DNA of 64,000 nt from CALXQW01 sp031553045 (lineage in GTDB: Bacteria; Verrucomicrobiota; Verrucomicrobiia; Opitutales; Intestinicryptomonadaceae), in NCBI GenBank assembly GCA_031553045.1, contig JAVBLZ010000005.1:1-64000 (forward strand), written 5' to 3'. This document shows positions 42,787-52,477 of the stretch, piece by piece. The number at the start of each line of letters is the position of its first letter. Within the stretch, counting starts at the first letter, position 1. The notes under the pieces were generated by a model. That model searched no databases, had not been told where the DNA came from, and saw nothing but the letters and a program-made list of their open reading frames with translations. Both the position numbers and the translations under genes were made by a program.

Positions 42787-42872
42787 AGCGTTTTTGTTTT
42801 AATTATTACTAATCAAAATGCGCCCTAAAATAAGTACTGTTTAAATCTGTTGGTATTTAAGTCGTACTTGGT

Positions 42873-44480
42873 CTAATTACTTTTTTTGAGCGCAGTTTTG
42901 ATATCTTTGAGAGTGATTGCATTATCGTCTTTCCAGAGCTTTATGGCTTTATCCAGAAGTTCTTTCTCATAGCATTCGTCAGAATAATCAGGCGCATTGT
43001 AGAGCTTGCGCAGACGCTCCAATTCGGTCTGTAAAGCGGCTATGCGGGGTTTGGAAGCTGAATCATTGGCTTTGTTTTCAAGCTCTTTGGGGTCTAAAGA
43101 CAAATTGTAGTATTCAATCTCTTTTATAGGATAGAAGTTTATCAATTTTTCATTATCCATAATTACGCCTTCGTGCCGCATAACCATGTGTGAGCCCGGC
43201 CATTCATAATATCTGTAATATACGGAATTGCGCCAGTTGGCAGGCGCATTGCCTCCGTTTAAAATTATATTTTTCAAACTTACACCCTGCATTTCTTCAG
43301 GAATTTTGCAGCCCGCAACATCCAAAATTGTTTCGGCAAAATCCAAATTTTGCACCATTGCATTTGTGCGCACATTCTCTTTAATTTTGCCTTTCCAGCG
43401 CATTATTAGGGGAGTTTTGAAGGCTTCTTCATACATGAAGCGTTTGTCATACCAGCCGTGTTCGCCCATATAAAAGCCTTGGTCTGAAGTATAGATTACC
43501 AAAGTGTCTTCATCCAAATTGTTGTCTTTTAGAAATTTCAAAACCCTGCCGATGTTTTCATCGACTCCGGCAACCGTGGCGCAATAATTTTGCATGAAAC
43601 GTTGGTATCTTAAAAGTGCGTTTGATTTTTCATCTTTATTATTTTCAAAAAACTCTTTGTCTTTTTTTGCAAAAGCAATTTGCCACATTTTCTTTTCTTC
43701 ATCGCTTGCCGCAGACGGCGGATTATCCAAACGCAGGCGGGAATTTTCCATATCTCTTGAAATCTGCATTGCCTGATTTTTAGCGGGACTTGCACGGGTT
43801 GAGTAATCATCAAAAAAAGTTTCAGACACTGGGAATTTTATATCGTCATACATGTTTGCGTGGCGCAATGCGGGTTCCCACTCGGAATGTACGCCCTTAA
43901 AATGAATCATAATCATGAAGGGTTTTTTTGTGTCCCTATTTTTCAACCACTCCAAAGATTTGTCCACAATAAGATCTGAATTATAGCCCTTTTCCGTTAC
44001 TTTTGTACCGTCCATCTTGATAAAAATGGGGTTGTAATATCTGCCTTGACCGGGCAAGACTTCCCAATAATCGAAACCCGTAGGGTCGCTGTGCAAATGC
44101 CATTTGCCTACTATGGCGGTTTGATAGCCATTCTGTTGCAAAACTTTAGGAAAGGTTATTTGAGAGCCGTCAAAAACCTGACCCGCCGTGTTTGCAAAAA
44201 AACCGTTTGCATGGCTGTGCTTACCAGTTAGCACTGTCGCCCTTGCCGGTCCGCAAAGAGAGTTTGTAACGTAGCAGCGCTCAAACAAAATGCCCTCTTT
44301 GGCGAGGCTATCCATATTTGGCGTTTTGACTATGTCTTTAAGCATTCCACCATAGGCGGCGATAGTCTGATAACTGTGGTCGTCAGTCATGATATAAATT
44401 ATGTTAGGCTTAGCCGCACTAACTTTTGCAAAGAGAAAAAAGACCAGTATTAGCGGCAGATTATTTAGGATTTTTAGCAT
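42873..44480 (-). CDS. Secreted type I sulfatase
   Basis: A 535-residue sulfatase with a signal peptide (about 1-22). The formylglycine motif is LCGPARATVLTG, with Cys76 as the residue converted by an anaerobic sulfatase-maturing enzyme (none in this window). Metal ligands include TDDH near residue 32 and YTSDQGFYMGEHGWYDKR near residue 330. It removes sulfate from host- or algae-type sulfated glycans outside the cytoplasm. It overlaps the upstream epimerase-like gene by seven bases, forming an operon with two sugar-isomerase-like proteins. Confidence 0.93.
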   Translation of the reverse strand: MLKILNNLPLILVFFLFAKVSAAKPNIIYIMTDDHSYQTIAAYGGMLKDIVKTPNMDSLAKEGILFERCYVTNSLCGPARATVLTGKHSHANGFFANTAGQVFDGSQITFPKVLQQNGYQTAIVGKWHLHSDPTGFDYWEVLPGQGRYYNPIFIKMDGTKVTEKGYNSDLIVDKSLEWLKNRDTKKPFMIMIHFKGVHSEWEPALRHANMYDDIKFPVSETFFDDYSTRASPAKNQAMQISRDMENSRLRLDNPPSAASDEEKKMWQIAFAKKDKEFFENNKDEKSNALLRYQRFMQNYCATVAGVDENIGRVLKFLKDNNLDEDTLVIYTSDQGFYMGEHGWYDKRFMYEEAFKTPLIMRWKGKIKENVRTNAMVQNLDFAETILDVAGCKIPEEMQGVSLKNIILNGGNAPANWRNSVYYRYYEWPGSHMVMRHEGVIMDNEKLINFYPIKEIEYYNLSLDPKELENKANDSASKPRIAALQTELERLRKLYNAPDYSDECYEKELLDKAIKLWKDDNAITLKDIKTALKKSN

Positions 44481-45310
44481 ATATTTTTCAGATAATCTAT
44501 GGATTTTTTTGCGGCAAGCAACGGGTCGTCAAAGAATTTGCGCCAGCAGCAGGTTGCGGCGGCAAGCTCTTTTATAGGGCTGCCGAACATTTCAACAGTG
44601 AACCAAGAGTCATAGCCGCAACTTTTAAAAGCCGATAAAGTTTCAGCAATAGGGTTGTGCCCAGAGCCCACTATGCCTCTGTTATTTTCAGAGATATGCA
44701 CATGGCTTATGAATTGAAAATTATTTTTGATTGTGTCTATGGGTTTTGCTTCCTCTATATTTGCGTGGAAAGTGTCGTAGGCGAGTTTAAGATTTGGGTG
44801 GTTCACTTTTTTGATATGCATAACGCCTTGTTCTATGGTGTTGAACATATAACACTCAAACCTGTTCAATACTTCCATCGCCAAATTCACGCCGCACTTG
44901 CCAGCATATTCGGCAACTTCTTTATGCGATTGCACGCAAAAATCTTTTTCTTTTTCAGTTGCGCCGTTGCCAGAAAACACACCCAAAGGCTGGTAGAATG
45001 GCCCCATAATCATGTCTGTGCCAATGATATTTGCGGCATCTATCAAATTTTTCATGTGTGTAATTGCGGCTTGGCGCATTGATTTATCTTCAGATATGAA
45101 GCTTGCATTTTTTGGCAGAGCCATAGAAATTGTTGCGGCAAGCCCAATATCATTTAGTCTTTTGCAAAATTCTTTATGTAAGCCGACATCAAATTCAGAT
45201 ATGGGCAGTTCTACACCGTCGTAACCCATATTTTTTATTGCGGGCAGAAGTTCAAGGTCTGCTTTGCTAACGTTGCCCGTCCAAAGCAGCATATTTATCC
45301 CAAACTTCAT
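44474..45310 (-). CDS. Sugar epimerase-like TIM barrel protein
   Basis: A 278-residue cytoplasmic protein of the xylose isomerase-like TIM barrel family. MKFGINMLLWTGNVSKADLELLPAIKNMGYDGVELPI is close to D-tagatose/D-psicose 3-epimerase starts. A metal-binding Glu lies in MEVLNRFECYMFNT (about 145-158), and KLAYDTFHANIEE holds Asp and His ligands. It may interconvert ketoses released by the secreted sulfatase and glycosidases of this organism. It sits between the second TIM-barrel gene and the sulfatase. Confidence 0.85.
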   Translation of the reverse strand: MKFGINMLLWTGNVSKADLELLPAIKNMGYDGVELPISEFDVGLHKEFCKRLNDIGLAATISMALPKNASFISEDKSMRQAAITHMKNLIDAANIIGTDMIMGPFYQPLGVFSGNGATEKEKDFCVQSHKEVAEYAGKCGVNLAMEVLNRFECYMFNTIEQGVMHIKKVNHPNLKLAYDTFHANIEEAKPIDTIKNNFQFISHVHISENNRGIVGSGHNPIAETLSAFKSCGYDSWFTVEMFGSPIKELAAATCCWRKFFDDPLLAAKKSIDYLKNIC

Positions 45311-45312
45311 AA

Positions 45313-46179
45313 TTAATCTTCCGCTATTTCAAGTTCATTCATTTTTGAGCGCAGCCAATTTACAGACTTGATTAACCCAGGGCCTCCAAAACCGTCGCAC
45401 TCTATCGACAAGTGTCCTGAGTAGCCGTTTTCTTTTAAAAGTTTTAGTATGTCTGCGATATTTGCGGCATTTACACCCTCGCCGACGCTGGATTGCGAAA
45501 GCGCAATGCCCGTATCTTCGCCTCTGAGCGCTGCGGCAAGCTCGGCACTGACGTCTTTAATATGGACATGGTTTATTTTATTTATGAATTTTTTTGCAAA
45601 CTCAACAGGGTTTCTGCCTGCGATAAAAGAGTTGCCCGTATCCAAGTTTAAACGCAAAAATGGGCTGGGGCTAAAGTTCAACATTTCCTCAAGGCGCATT
45701 GGGTCTGTCGTGAAATATCCATGCACCTCTATATTGATGAAAATTTCATAACGCTCTGCATAACGCAAGATTTCAAGATATTGGCGTTTCATGTGCGCCA
45801 TGCAATCTTCATCGCTTATGCCATTTGGTTTGTCCAAACCGTCGGTTGTGGCTATGCGCTTGCAGCCAACAAGCTTTGCCCACTGCATTGCCTTCAAGAT
45901 GTAGGGCACGCCAACATAGGCGGATTCTTTGTTTGAAAGCGGATATGCCGCATCTATCTGAGAAAACTCAACGCCCAAAGCTTGCATTTTGTCTTTGAGC
46001 TCAAGCGGGTCGTCAAGCAGGGAAATGTGCGGGAAGTAGCCCAAGCCCTGTATCCAACAAGCGCCCTCTATGACGCCGCACTCTATATATTTGATATTAT
46101 TTTTTGCCGCAAAATTCAGGGCGTAATCAAAACTTTTAAAAGATGTATTAAAAGCGTCTGTGTGGAATGATATTTTCAT
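45313..46179 (-). CDS. Sugar phosphate isomerase/epimerase family protein
   Basis: A 288-residue TIM barrel of the AP endonuclease 2/xylose isomerase-like family. INIEVHGYFTTDP, RLNLDTGNSFI, HVHIKDV and LSIECDGFGG carry the expected Glu, Asp, His and Glu metal ligands. It is the first gene of a three-gene minus-strand operon with the second epimerase-like gene (2-base gap) and the sulfatase. The actual sugar is not known. It is divergent from the esterase gene at 46311. Confidence 0.85.
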   Translation of the reverse strand: MKISFHTDAFNTSFKSFDYALNFAAKNNIKYIECGVIEGACWIQGLGYFPHISLLDDPLELKDKMQALGVEFSQIDAAYPLSNKESAYVGVPYILKAMQWAKLVGCKRIATTDGLDKPNGISDEDCMAHMKRQYLEILRYAERYEIFINIEVHGYFTTDPMRLEEMLNFSPSPFLRLNLDTGNSFIAGRNPVEFAKKFINKINHVHIKDVSAELAAALRGEDTGIALSQSSVGEGVNAANIADILKLLKENGYSGHLSIECDGFGGPGLIKSVNWLRSKMNELEIAED

Positions 46180-46310
46180 AAATTTTAAACTAAATTAATA
46201 AAACAGCAAAACTTATTTCAGGCTATGCTTCTTGCAAGATTTGTAAAGTAAGAAAATATGTTGCAAAATGTAGTCTTGATTTTGTCGGGAAAATTGAAAA
46301 CACTAAAGAA

Positions 46311-47165
46311 ATGGAAAGATTTTGCGAGAATATCAAATTTACGTTTTCAATAATTGCATTTGTCTGCCTGACCTTGACAGGCTTTGCAGGAGAGACATTT
46401 GTAGTCCGCAGTAAGGCTATGGATAAAGAGGTGAATAATTTTGTAATAAAGCCTTCATATTACGACAAATCTGCAACGGATAAAAAGTATCCTGTCATAT
46501 ATTTGCTGCACGGCTTTGGAGGAGACCACTCTAGCTGGGCGGGTATAAAGCCCAATCTGAATGACTTGGCGGACAAATACTCGATAATATTTGTGTGCCC
46601 CGACGGCGCAAAAAGCTGGTATTGGGACAGCCCAACAGACTCAAAATCTATGTATGAAACTTATGTTTCAAAAGAACTGGTGGAGGCTGTTGACGCAGCT
46701 TACAATACGATCAAAGAAAATAAATTCAGGGCAATTACCGGTCTTAGTATGGGCGGGCACGGAGGATTGTGGATTGGCATTAGGCATCCGGACGTATTCT
46801 CCAACTGCGGCTCTATGAGCGGCGGGGTGGATATCAGACCATTTAAAAAGAATTGGCAGATAGAAAAAAGTCTCTGCCCCTTTGATTCAGACCCTGAGAT
46901 GTGGAATAGCCATACGGTTATGAATATTGTGGATTCCGTAAAACCAAATACCCTAAACATGATTATAGATTGCGGCACTGAAGATTTCTTTTTTGAGGTA
47001 AATGAGTCTTTGCATAAAAAGATGTTGGAGCTGAAAATCAAACACGATTACGTTGTGCGCCCCGGTGCGCATGACGCCAAATATTGGAACAATGCGGTAG
47101 ATTATCAAATTTTGTATTTTGCAAAATGCTTTTGGGCTTTTGCCAATGCGCCTGCGGAGAAATAA
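46311..47165 (+). CDS. Secreted esterase (alpha/beta hydrolase)
   Basis: A 284-residue protein with a signal peptide (about 1-27, cleaved near GFAG-ET). YPVIYLLHGFGGDHSSW gives the oxyanion loop and TGLSMGGHGGLW the nucleophile Ser. Asp in DCGTEDFF and His in PGAHDAKYW complete the triad. It resembles the esterase D/antigen 85/feruloyl-acetyl esterase group that deacylates polysaccharides. It is immediately followed by a Sel1 gene (no gap). Confidence 0.9.
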   Translation: MERFCENIKFTFSIIAFVCLTLTGFAGETFVVRSKAMDKEVNNFVIKPSYYDKSATDKKYPVIYLLHGFGGDHSSWAGIKPNLNDLADKYSIIFVCPDGAKSWYWDSPTDSKSMYETYVSKELVEAVDAAYNTIKENKFRAITGLSMGGHGGLWIGIRHPDVFSNCGSMSGGVDIRPFKKNWQIEKSLCPFDSDPEMWNSHTVMNIVDSVKPNTLNMIIDCGTEDFFFEVNESLHKKMLELKIKHDYVVRPGAHDAKYWNNAVDYQILYFAKCFWAFANAPAEK

Positions 47166-47714
47166 ATGTACGCAAAAATATTAACAGCACTATTTTTAAT
47201 CTGCATCTGCGGCGCAAGTGCGGAGGTTATATCGCCATCTTTGGAGTACACGCCCACAGATCCGCAGGCTCAGTGCGATTACGCAAAAAGTTTTCTTGCC
47301 TCTAAAACTCCGGATTATAAAAACGCAATATTTTGGTATGAAAAAGCTGCGATATCCGGAAGTGTGGAGGCAAAATCGGCACTGGGTTCAATATATTTAA
47401 AGGGAGACGGGCTTGATAGAGACTTAACCAAGGCGCTTTATTATCTTGAAGAAGCGGCAAAAGCAGGGGATAAAACCGCAAAATATAATTTGGCGGTTTG
47501 TTATGAAAACGGCGTAGGGGTGATGAGGAATATGGAAAAAGCCAGAATATTGCTCTTAGAATCTGCAGAAGCAGGGGACTTGTTTGCTCAAGATAAATTG
47601 GGGAAAAGCGATAATTCAGAAATAGAAATGTTCTCAAAATATATACAGATTTGTTTGGTTTCTATTTTGTCTTTGTATATAATTTTTAGACTGTTCATAA
47701 GGAGGGCTCGCTAA
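47166..47714 (+). CDS. Sel1-repeat protein with C-terminal membrane anchor
   Basis: A 182-residue protein with a signal peptide (about 1-18), three Sel1-like repeats (ALGSIYLKGDGLDRDLTKALYYLEEAAKAGD and its neighbours, about 45-145) and a C-terminal transmembrane helix ending in a basic tail (FIRRAR). Sel1 repeats bind other proteins. The gene starts right after the esterase stop and shares one base with the next gene, so all three are coupled. The likely partner is the large membrane protein encoded next. Confidence 0.8.
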   Translation: MYAKILTALFLICICGASAEVISPSLEYTPTDPQAQCDYAKSFLASKTPDYKNAIFWYEKAAISGSVEAKSALGSIYLKGDGLDRDLTKALYYLEEAAKAGDKTAKYNLAVCYENGVGVMRNMEKARILLLESAEAGDLFAQDKLGKSDNSEIEMFSKYIQICLVSILSLYIIFRLFIRRAR

Positions 47715-49669
47715 TGTTTGGTATTTTTAAATTTATTAAGCTTAGTTTTTTTATTCTTCTGTTGGCGCTCATAGGTACAGCGTTAACCGTTCCGAGCCGG
47801 AAAGACTTGTTTAAAGAGTATGACGCCACTTTGGATTCCCTCAGCAATTACGATTACAGAACCGCCGCCGAACAATATTGGAAAGAAAACCAGCAAGAAT
47901 ACGCCTTGGCGTGCCTTGAATATGTAATAACAAACAATATGCCGGACAAAGCCGCCTGCGAAATCTTATACAAAGATTATCTTAAGCAGATAGAAAAGCG
48001 CAACAGTTGGTATGAAAGATGCGTGGCTTTCGGCAAGGGTTTTTTGGTGGGCGAGGTTACGAGTTATGACGATTTGGCGGGCTCTGTTACAGGAGACTTG
48101 GTGATGTACGGCGATGTAAGAGATTTGGTAAAGCAATTTGTTTTTGAAGATAAAAAGGATTCTGTGATTATCGCCATGAGCACTCTTGGCATTTTCACCA
48201 CTTTGTATCCGCCTGTCGATACCGCACCCGCATTAATCAAGACAGCAAAGAAGGCGGGTGTGATAACAGAAGGTGTTGGTCAACACATAGTGGGCTTGGC
48301 AAAGGTCGTTAAAGAAGACACAAAAGGCGGCGCAAAAATTTCGGAAAAAGTATTTGGGTACGTCAAAAGCACAATGACGCCTTTTGTCGAGCTTGCGGAA
48401 AACTCAAAAACATGGACGCAATTTTCAAGCTTCCTGAAAAATTCCAAGGATATTACAACTATAAGAGCTATAAATAAGCTTATAAATAAAGACGCAGCCG
48501 TAGCCAGAAAGTTGGAGCAAATCTTGATTTTGTCGGGCCGCAATTCTGAGGCTGCCTTGCAATTTTCTTTGAAGTATTCCAGGGCGGGCATGGATGTCCT
48601 ATATTCCGCCTTGTCTAAAGGGCCAAGGGCGTTGCGCTTTGTGGCAAACCATCCAAGGCTCACATTTGGCGCAATAAAAAATGTGGATAAAATTTCGGTG
48701 GAACTTTTGAGAAACTATTACGACTATCTTACTGCGCAGTCTGTTAAGTTTGGCAAAATTTTTGAATATGCAAGGTATGGCGTTATTGCATTTGCTTCGT
48801 TTTTATTGTCATTGATGATTTTGCCAGTTGGGTTGCTCAAGCGTCTATCGCCGGATTCCGCCAGGGCAAGTGCTTTTAAAAATTTTAGAAATTTTGCCTC
48901 ATTTTATATTTTCATAGGTTTGATGGCCTCGGCGTCTGCATTCATATATAAATTCTTTTATCACGAGCCTACGCCTATGGATAATTCTTTGCCAAATTTT
49001 GTTAAAGATTCTGAAATTTTAAGCGCAACATCTTGGACAGATACAACTTGGACTGTCGAAATTAAAATGCGTGAAGACTATATGATAAATGAAGACTATA
49101 TGGAGGAGTTTTTTGCCCCATTGGTCCAGATAGGAAATAAAAAATATGTGATTTGCGATTTTTCCAAACTGGGTTTTACATGGTCTGAAATAAAACATTT
49201 TAGGCTGTATGAGCTTTCTTTGACCGTCTCCAAAAGAGGTGGCAACGCCCGATCCATAAAGGTGGAATCTATATTGGTTCTTAAAAACTTTGATAATCTT
49301 GTGCTTATAGAAATTCCGGATTCCGAGCGCACAAAATCTCTATCTTACAGTCAAGATTTGGATTTTTTTGTGGATGACGTTTTGCATTTCAGGGCAAACA
49401 GAGGCATATCGGCTTCAAAGATGGATTTAACTTTGCAACATGACAAAATCTATGTGCGCAGCGAGGTTGAATTGGGGGATGGTTTGGCTACAAAAAACGG
49501 GGTTTTTCTGGGTGAAATTACGGGGAAGGTTGGGCCTGAATTTTATGCCCTGCGCATACCGCAAGATAAAGCCGATTGGGGGGCTATTATCACAATTCCG
49601 CTTGTCAAATCAGATACTGAAACTTACTACAAAAACTTCGCAAAAGCGGTAAAAGAACTCTGGAAATAG
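47714..49669 (+). CDS. Large membrane protein of unknown function
   Basis: A 651-residue protein. There is an N-terminal transmembrane helix (about 5-25), then a helical, TPR-like region (RTAAEQYWKENQQEYALACLEYV, about 50-75), a long helical part with Gly-rich hydrophobic stretches, two further membrane helices near residues 355-375 and 395-412, and a beta-rich C-terminal domain (about 430-650). I do not recognise a family. It shares one base with the Sel1 gene, so it is probably one complex with it. The beta-rich end may face the periplasm. Confidence 0.75.
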   Translation: MFGIFKFIKLSFFILLLALIGTALTVPSRKDLFKEYDATLDSLSNYDYRTAAEQYWKENQQEYALACLEYVITNNMPDKAACEILYKDYLKQIEKRNSWYERCVAFGKGFLVGEVTSYDDLAGSVTGDLVMYGDVRDLVKQFVFEDKKDSVIIAMSTLGIFTTLYPPVDTAPALIKTAKKAGVITEGVGQHIVGLAKVVKEDTKGGAKISEKVFGYVKSTMTPFVELAENSKTWTQFSSFLKNSKDITTIRAINKLINKDAAVARKLEQILILSGRNSEAALQFSLKYSRAGMDVLYSALSKGPRALRFVANHPRLTFGAIKNVDKISVELLRNYYDYLTAQSVKFGKIFEYARYGVIAFASFLLSLMILPVGLLKRLSPDSARASAFKNFRNFASFYIFIGLMASASAFIYKFFYHEPTPMDNSLPNFVKDSEILSATSWTDTTWTVEIKMREDYMINEDYMEEFFAPLVQIGNKKYVICDFSKLGFTWSEIKHFRLYELSLTVSKRGGNARSIKVESILVLKNFDNLVLIEIPDSERTKSLSYSQDLDFFVDDVLHFRANRGISASKMDLTLQHDKIYVRSEVELGDGLATKNGVFLGEITGKVGPEFYALRIPQDKADWGAIITIPLVKSDTETYYKNFAKAVKELWK

Positions 49670-49710
49670 ATAATTGACACTGTATAAAAAAAAGCAAAAC
49701 TAAGGCTATT

Positions 49711-50037
49711 ATGGAAATGAAGATTATAGAAGGTTCGCAATTTCAGACTATCATACTCAACGGCAAGTTGGATATGGACGGCGTCAAGTCTATTGAGGAA
49801 GGTTTTAAAAAAATCACCACGGACAAAAATACCATTATAGACATGACCAATGTTGAGTATCTGGCTTCTTTGGGCATAAGGGTTATTTTACAGTCTGCTA
49901 AGGCTGCCGCCAAAAACGGGAAAAAGATTCTGATTATGAATCCACGCAAAAATGTTTTGGGCGTTTTGCAGTTGGCAAATTTGGATACATTGGTTCCTGT
50001 TATTTCTTCAATGGAAGAAGTCGGCCGTTACCTTTAA
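49711..50037 (+). CDS. STAS-domain anti-sigma factor antagonist-like protein
   Basis: A 108-residue single STAS domain. FQTIILNGKLDMDGVKSIEEGF and IIDMTNVEYLASLGIRVILQSAKAA match SpoIIAA-like proteins. The Ser of YLASLGIR is at the phosphorylation position. In other bacteria these bind a serine kinase/anti-sigma factor and free a sigma factor. No RsbW-type kinase or PP2C phosphatase is adjacent, so the partner lies elsewhere. It is followed by a strong terminator. Confidence 0.88.
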   Translation: MEMKIIEGSQFQTIILNGKLDMDGVKSIEEGFKKITTDKNTIIDMTNVEYLASLGIRVILQSAKAAAKNGKKILIMNPRKNVLGVLQLANLDTLVPVISSMEEVGRYL

Positions 50038-50064
50038 ACAAACAAATTTTTTCATCGACAAAAA

Positions 50065-50095
50065 AGCGAAGGGCATTGCCTTCGCTTTTTTTATT
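50065..50095 (+). terminator. Rho-independent terminator after the STAS gene
   Basis: AGCGAAGG (50065-50072) pairs with CCTTCGCT (50079-50086) around a 6-base loop, with flanking A and T runs. Confidence 0.9.
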
Positions 50096-50124
50096 ATTTT
50101 TATTTTTTTAAATTTTTATGAAAG

Positions 50125-51582
50125 TTAAAACCAGCCGTTGCGCATGGGTCTTGACACAAGGGCGTTTGCTTTGGGGTTGTCTTTGCAGTGCATATTTTTT
50201 GCGTCCCAAACAATATCGCTTCTGGTCTGCAAAGACAAATTGCCAAGCTGCACAACTTCTGTGAGCAAACCCGCAACGTCAAAAGAGGATGAGGCTTTTT
50301 CTTCACCCTTTATTGCCCGTACAAAATTTAGATAATGATTGCCGCCCTCATAACGAATTTTTGGCGCAGGCAAATTATTTTTTACATCCATCCAAAGAGT
50401 CTTGGGCAAGAGCACGGGAGCTCCGCCCAAGTGCATTGTGGGTACATAGATTACGCCTTTAGTGCCTATGATGAATTGCCCATTGTCGGCAAGCTGTTCA
50501 TAGCTTCTTCCTGTATCTGTGTATTCTTTGGGAAGCTTGGGCAGAAAAGAGGTGTCGTAGTTTGGATAAAGCTCTCTTTTACGTGGAACCGCCACACCGC
50601 TATGCCAAGATAGCTTAACTTTTGCGCCTTGGCTTGAAGTGTCAAAATAATATTCAACCATGTCTTGCGGGGCTGTGCAAATTTGAGAGTCGTTGCGTTG
50701 TTTCGACACAACTTTGCTTGGTATGCCAAGATTCAATGCGTACATGGGTATATCCAACATGTGGCAGCCAATGTCTCCGAGTGAGCCGCTACCGTATTTC
50801 CACCAGCTTCTCCAAGCGCTTGGCACTATGTTTTCCCTATAAACATCGGTTTCTAAAACGTTCTGCCACAAGTCCCAATCCAGACCTGCGGGCACGTCTA
50901 TTTGTTTTGGCCAGTCAACCAAGCCGTTACATTTTATGCCGGATAAGGGCCTGTCTGTCCAAAGCACAACTTCATTTACAGTACCAATCAAGCCGGCATC
51001 AATCCATTCTTTGCAAATGTTTATGCCGTCTTTGGAATGGCTTTGATTCCCCATTTGCGTTGCAACTTTTGCGTCTGAAGCCGCTTTGCAAAGAGTGCGT
51101 ATTTGGTATATCGTGTGGCAAAGAGGCTTTTCCAGATATACGGGCAGACCCATCTTTATTGCGCACATTGCTGCTGCAAAATGTGAAATGTCTGGCGTGG
51201 AAATTACAACGGCATCTATATTTTTGCGCTCTTTTTCAAGCATTATGCGGTAGTCTTTGTAAATGGGCTGACCATTGAAATGCGCCTTGATTCCCTTTTC
51301 AGAGCGATGCTCATGCACGTCGCAAAATGCGGAAATTTTTTGCCCCACATTTGCAAAGCCGTCCAGATTGATTTCAGCCCTCCCACCACAACCTATGAAG
51401 GCAAAACGCAGAGGATTTTTGTCTTCCAAATTTTTATCAAACTTAACATCAACGACCATTTTTTGAGATTTAAGCCTCTCATCTTCAGTGGGGTTTGAAA
51501 ATGCGCTTTTACCAATGAAAAATCCGCCGCTTAATACGGAAAGGTCTTTGATGAATTTTCTTCTGTTTAATATTTCTTTCAT
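50125..51582 (-). CDS. Tat-exported Gfo/Idh/MocA family oxidoreductase
   Basis: A 485-residue protein. The N-terminus (LNRRKFIKDLSVLSGGFF) is a Tat signal, then the Rossmann motif FAFIGCGGRAEINLDGF (about residue 60). EKPLCHTIYQIRTL holds the conserved EKP motif. The rest is the C-terminal alpha/beta domain of the family, longer than usual. These periplasmic dehydrogenases act on sugars or inositols and are common in Planctomycetota and Verrucomicrobiota. Four bases separate its start from the end of the TIM-barrel lipoprotein gene, which is upstream, so the pair may handle the same sugar. Confidence 0.9.
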   Translation of the reverse strand: MKEILNRRKFIKDLSVLSGGFFIGKSAFSNPTEDERLKSQKMVVDVKFDKNLEDKNPLRFAFIGCGGRAEINLDGFANVGQKISAFCDVHEHRSEKGIKAHFNGQPIYKDYRIMLEKERKNIDAVVISTPDISHFAAAMCAIKMGLPVYLEKPLCHTIYQIRTLCKAASDAKVATQMGNQSHSKDGINICKEWIDAGLIGTVNEVVLWTDRPLSGIKCNGLVDWPKQIDVPAGLDWDLWQNVLETDVYRENIVPSAWRSWWKYGSGSLGDIGCHMLDIPMYALNLGIPSKVVSKQRNDSQICTAPQDMVEYYFDTSSQGAKVKLSWHSGVAVPRKRELYPNYDTSFLPKLPKEYTDTGRSYEQLADNGQFIIGTKGVIYVPTMHLGGAPVLLPKTLWMDVKNNLPAPKIRYEGGNHYLNFVRAIKGEEKASSSFDVAGLLTEVVQLGNLSLQTRSDIVWDAKNMHCKDNPKANALVSRPMRNGWF

Positions 51583-51586
51583 AAAT

Positions 51587-52477
51587 TTACCTCAACTTTT
51601 TTGGATGCGCCCTGACAAACTCCACGCTTTTTTTGACGGCGGGCAAGGGGTTCTCTTTGTCTTGCTCGTATTCTATAATATAGTAGCCGTCATAGCCCTG
51701 TCTATCGAGCTCTGCAAATATTGCGTCGAAATCTATAACACCCGTGCCGTAGGGCACACAGACTGCTTTTAGGTCGTCAAACTTATTTTTGTCTTTTAGG
51801 TGCACATTTACAATTTTGCCCTCTATCATTTTAAAGCATTCAATCACGTCATAGCCCGAGCGTGTCCAATGGCCTTGGTCTGGCACGACGCCGATAAATT
51901 CCAGACCCTCTGCGGCTTCAAGAATCAGGCGAGGGTGGTAGTAATCGCTATATGGGTCTTTCATGCCGTGGTGATGCACGCCAGTTTTGATTCCGTATTC
52001 TTTAGCGTATTTATTGTAAATTTTTAAGGCAGATTTATCTTTGGGTTCAATCACAAGCTCAGGAATATTAAATTCTTTTGCGAATTCGTAAGCTGTTTTT
52101 ATGCCATCTTCTTCAACCTCAGAAACTGGGCCGTAGCTGACAATTTTAAACCCCTTATCTTTTAGGAGTTTTTTGGCATTTTCACGCACGGACTCCGGAG
52201 ACTTGTGCCCAAATTTTTCGGGAGAATTTTTAAAGAGTTTTTGCCCGTTGTAACATTGGATTTCATAAATATTTATACTTGAGAGCATATCGCAAGTTTC
52301 CTCCAAGCTAAAGTGGCGGAAGTCGAAAGTTTGTACCGCAATTTTGCGCTGTTGGGTAGGCGTTGGCGTCTTGATTTCATGTTTGATAGAGTCTTTTGAG
52401 ACTTCGCCAGAAGTGCAGGCAAAAAGCAAAATACTAATCAAATATATAGCGCACAAAGTGTATTTCTTATAATTCAT
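51587..52477 (-). CDS. TIM-barrel lipoprotein (sugar phosphate isomerase/epimerase family)
   Basis: A 296-residue protein from the ATG at 52477; 13 further codons upstream are open but do not look like a signal. The lipobox is LLFAC-TSGE. The mature part has VQTFDFRHFSLEETCDML, GVHHHGMKDP, VVPDQGHWTRSGYD and YYIIEYEQDK, which fit the xylose isomerase-like TIM barrel, with metal ligands of the expected types. A surface or periplasmic epimerase is unusual but occurs in this lineage. It lies directly upstream of the Gfo/Idh gene. Confidence 0.82.
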   Translation of the reverse strand: MNYKKYTLCAIYLISILLFACTSGEVSKDSIKHEIKTPTPTQQRKIAVQTFDFRHFSLEETCDMLSSINIYEIQCYNGQKLFKNSPEKFGHKSPESVRENAKKLLKDKGFKIVSYGPVSEVEEDGIKTAYEFAKEFNIPELVIEPKDKSALKIYNKYAKEYGIKTGVHHHGMKDPYSDYYHPRLILEAAEGLEFIGVVPDQGHWTRSGYDVIECFKMIEGKIVNVHLKDKNKFDDLKAVCVPYGTGVIDFDAIFAELDRQGYDGYYIIEYEQDKENPLPAVKKSVEFVRAHPKKLR

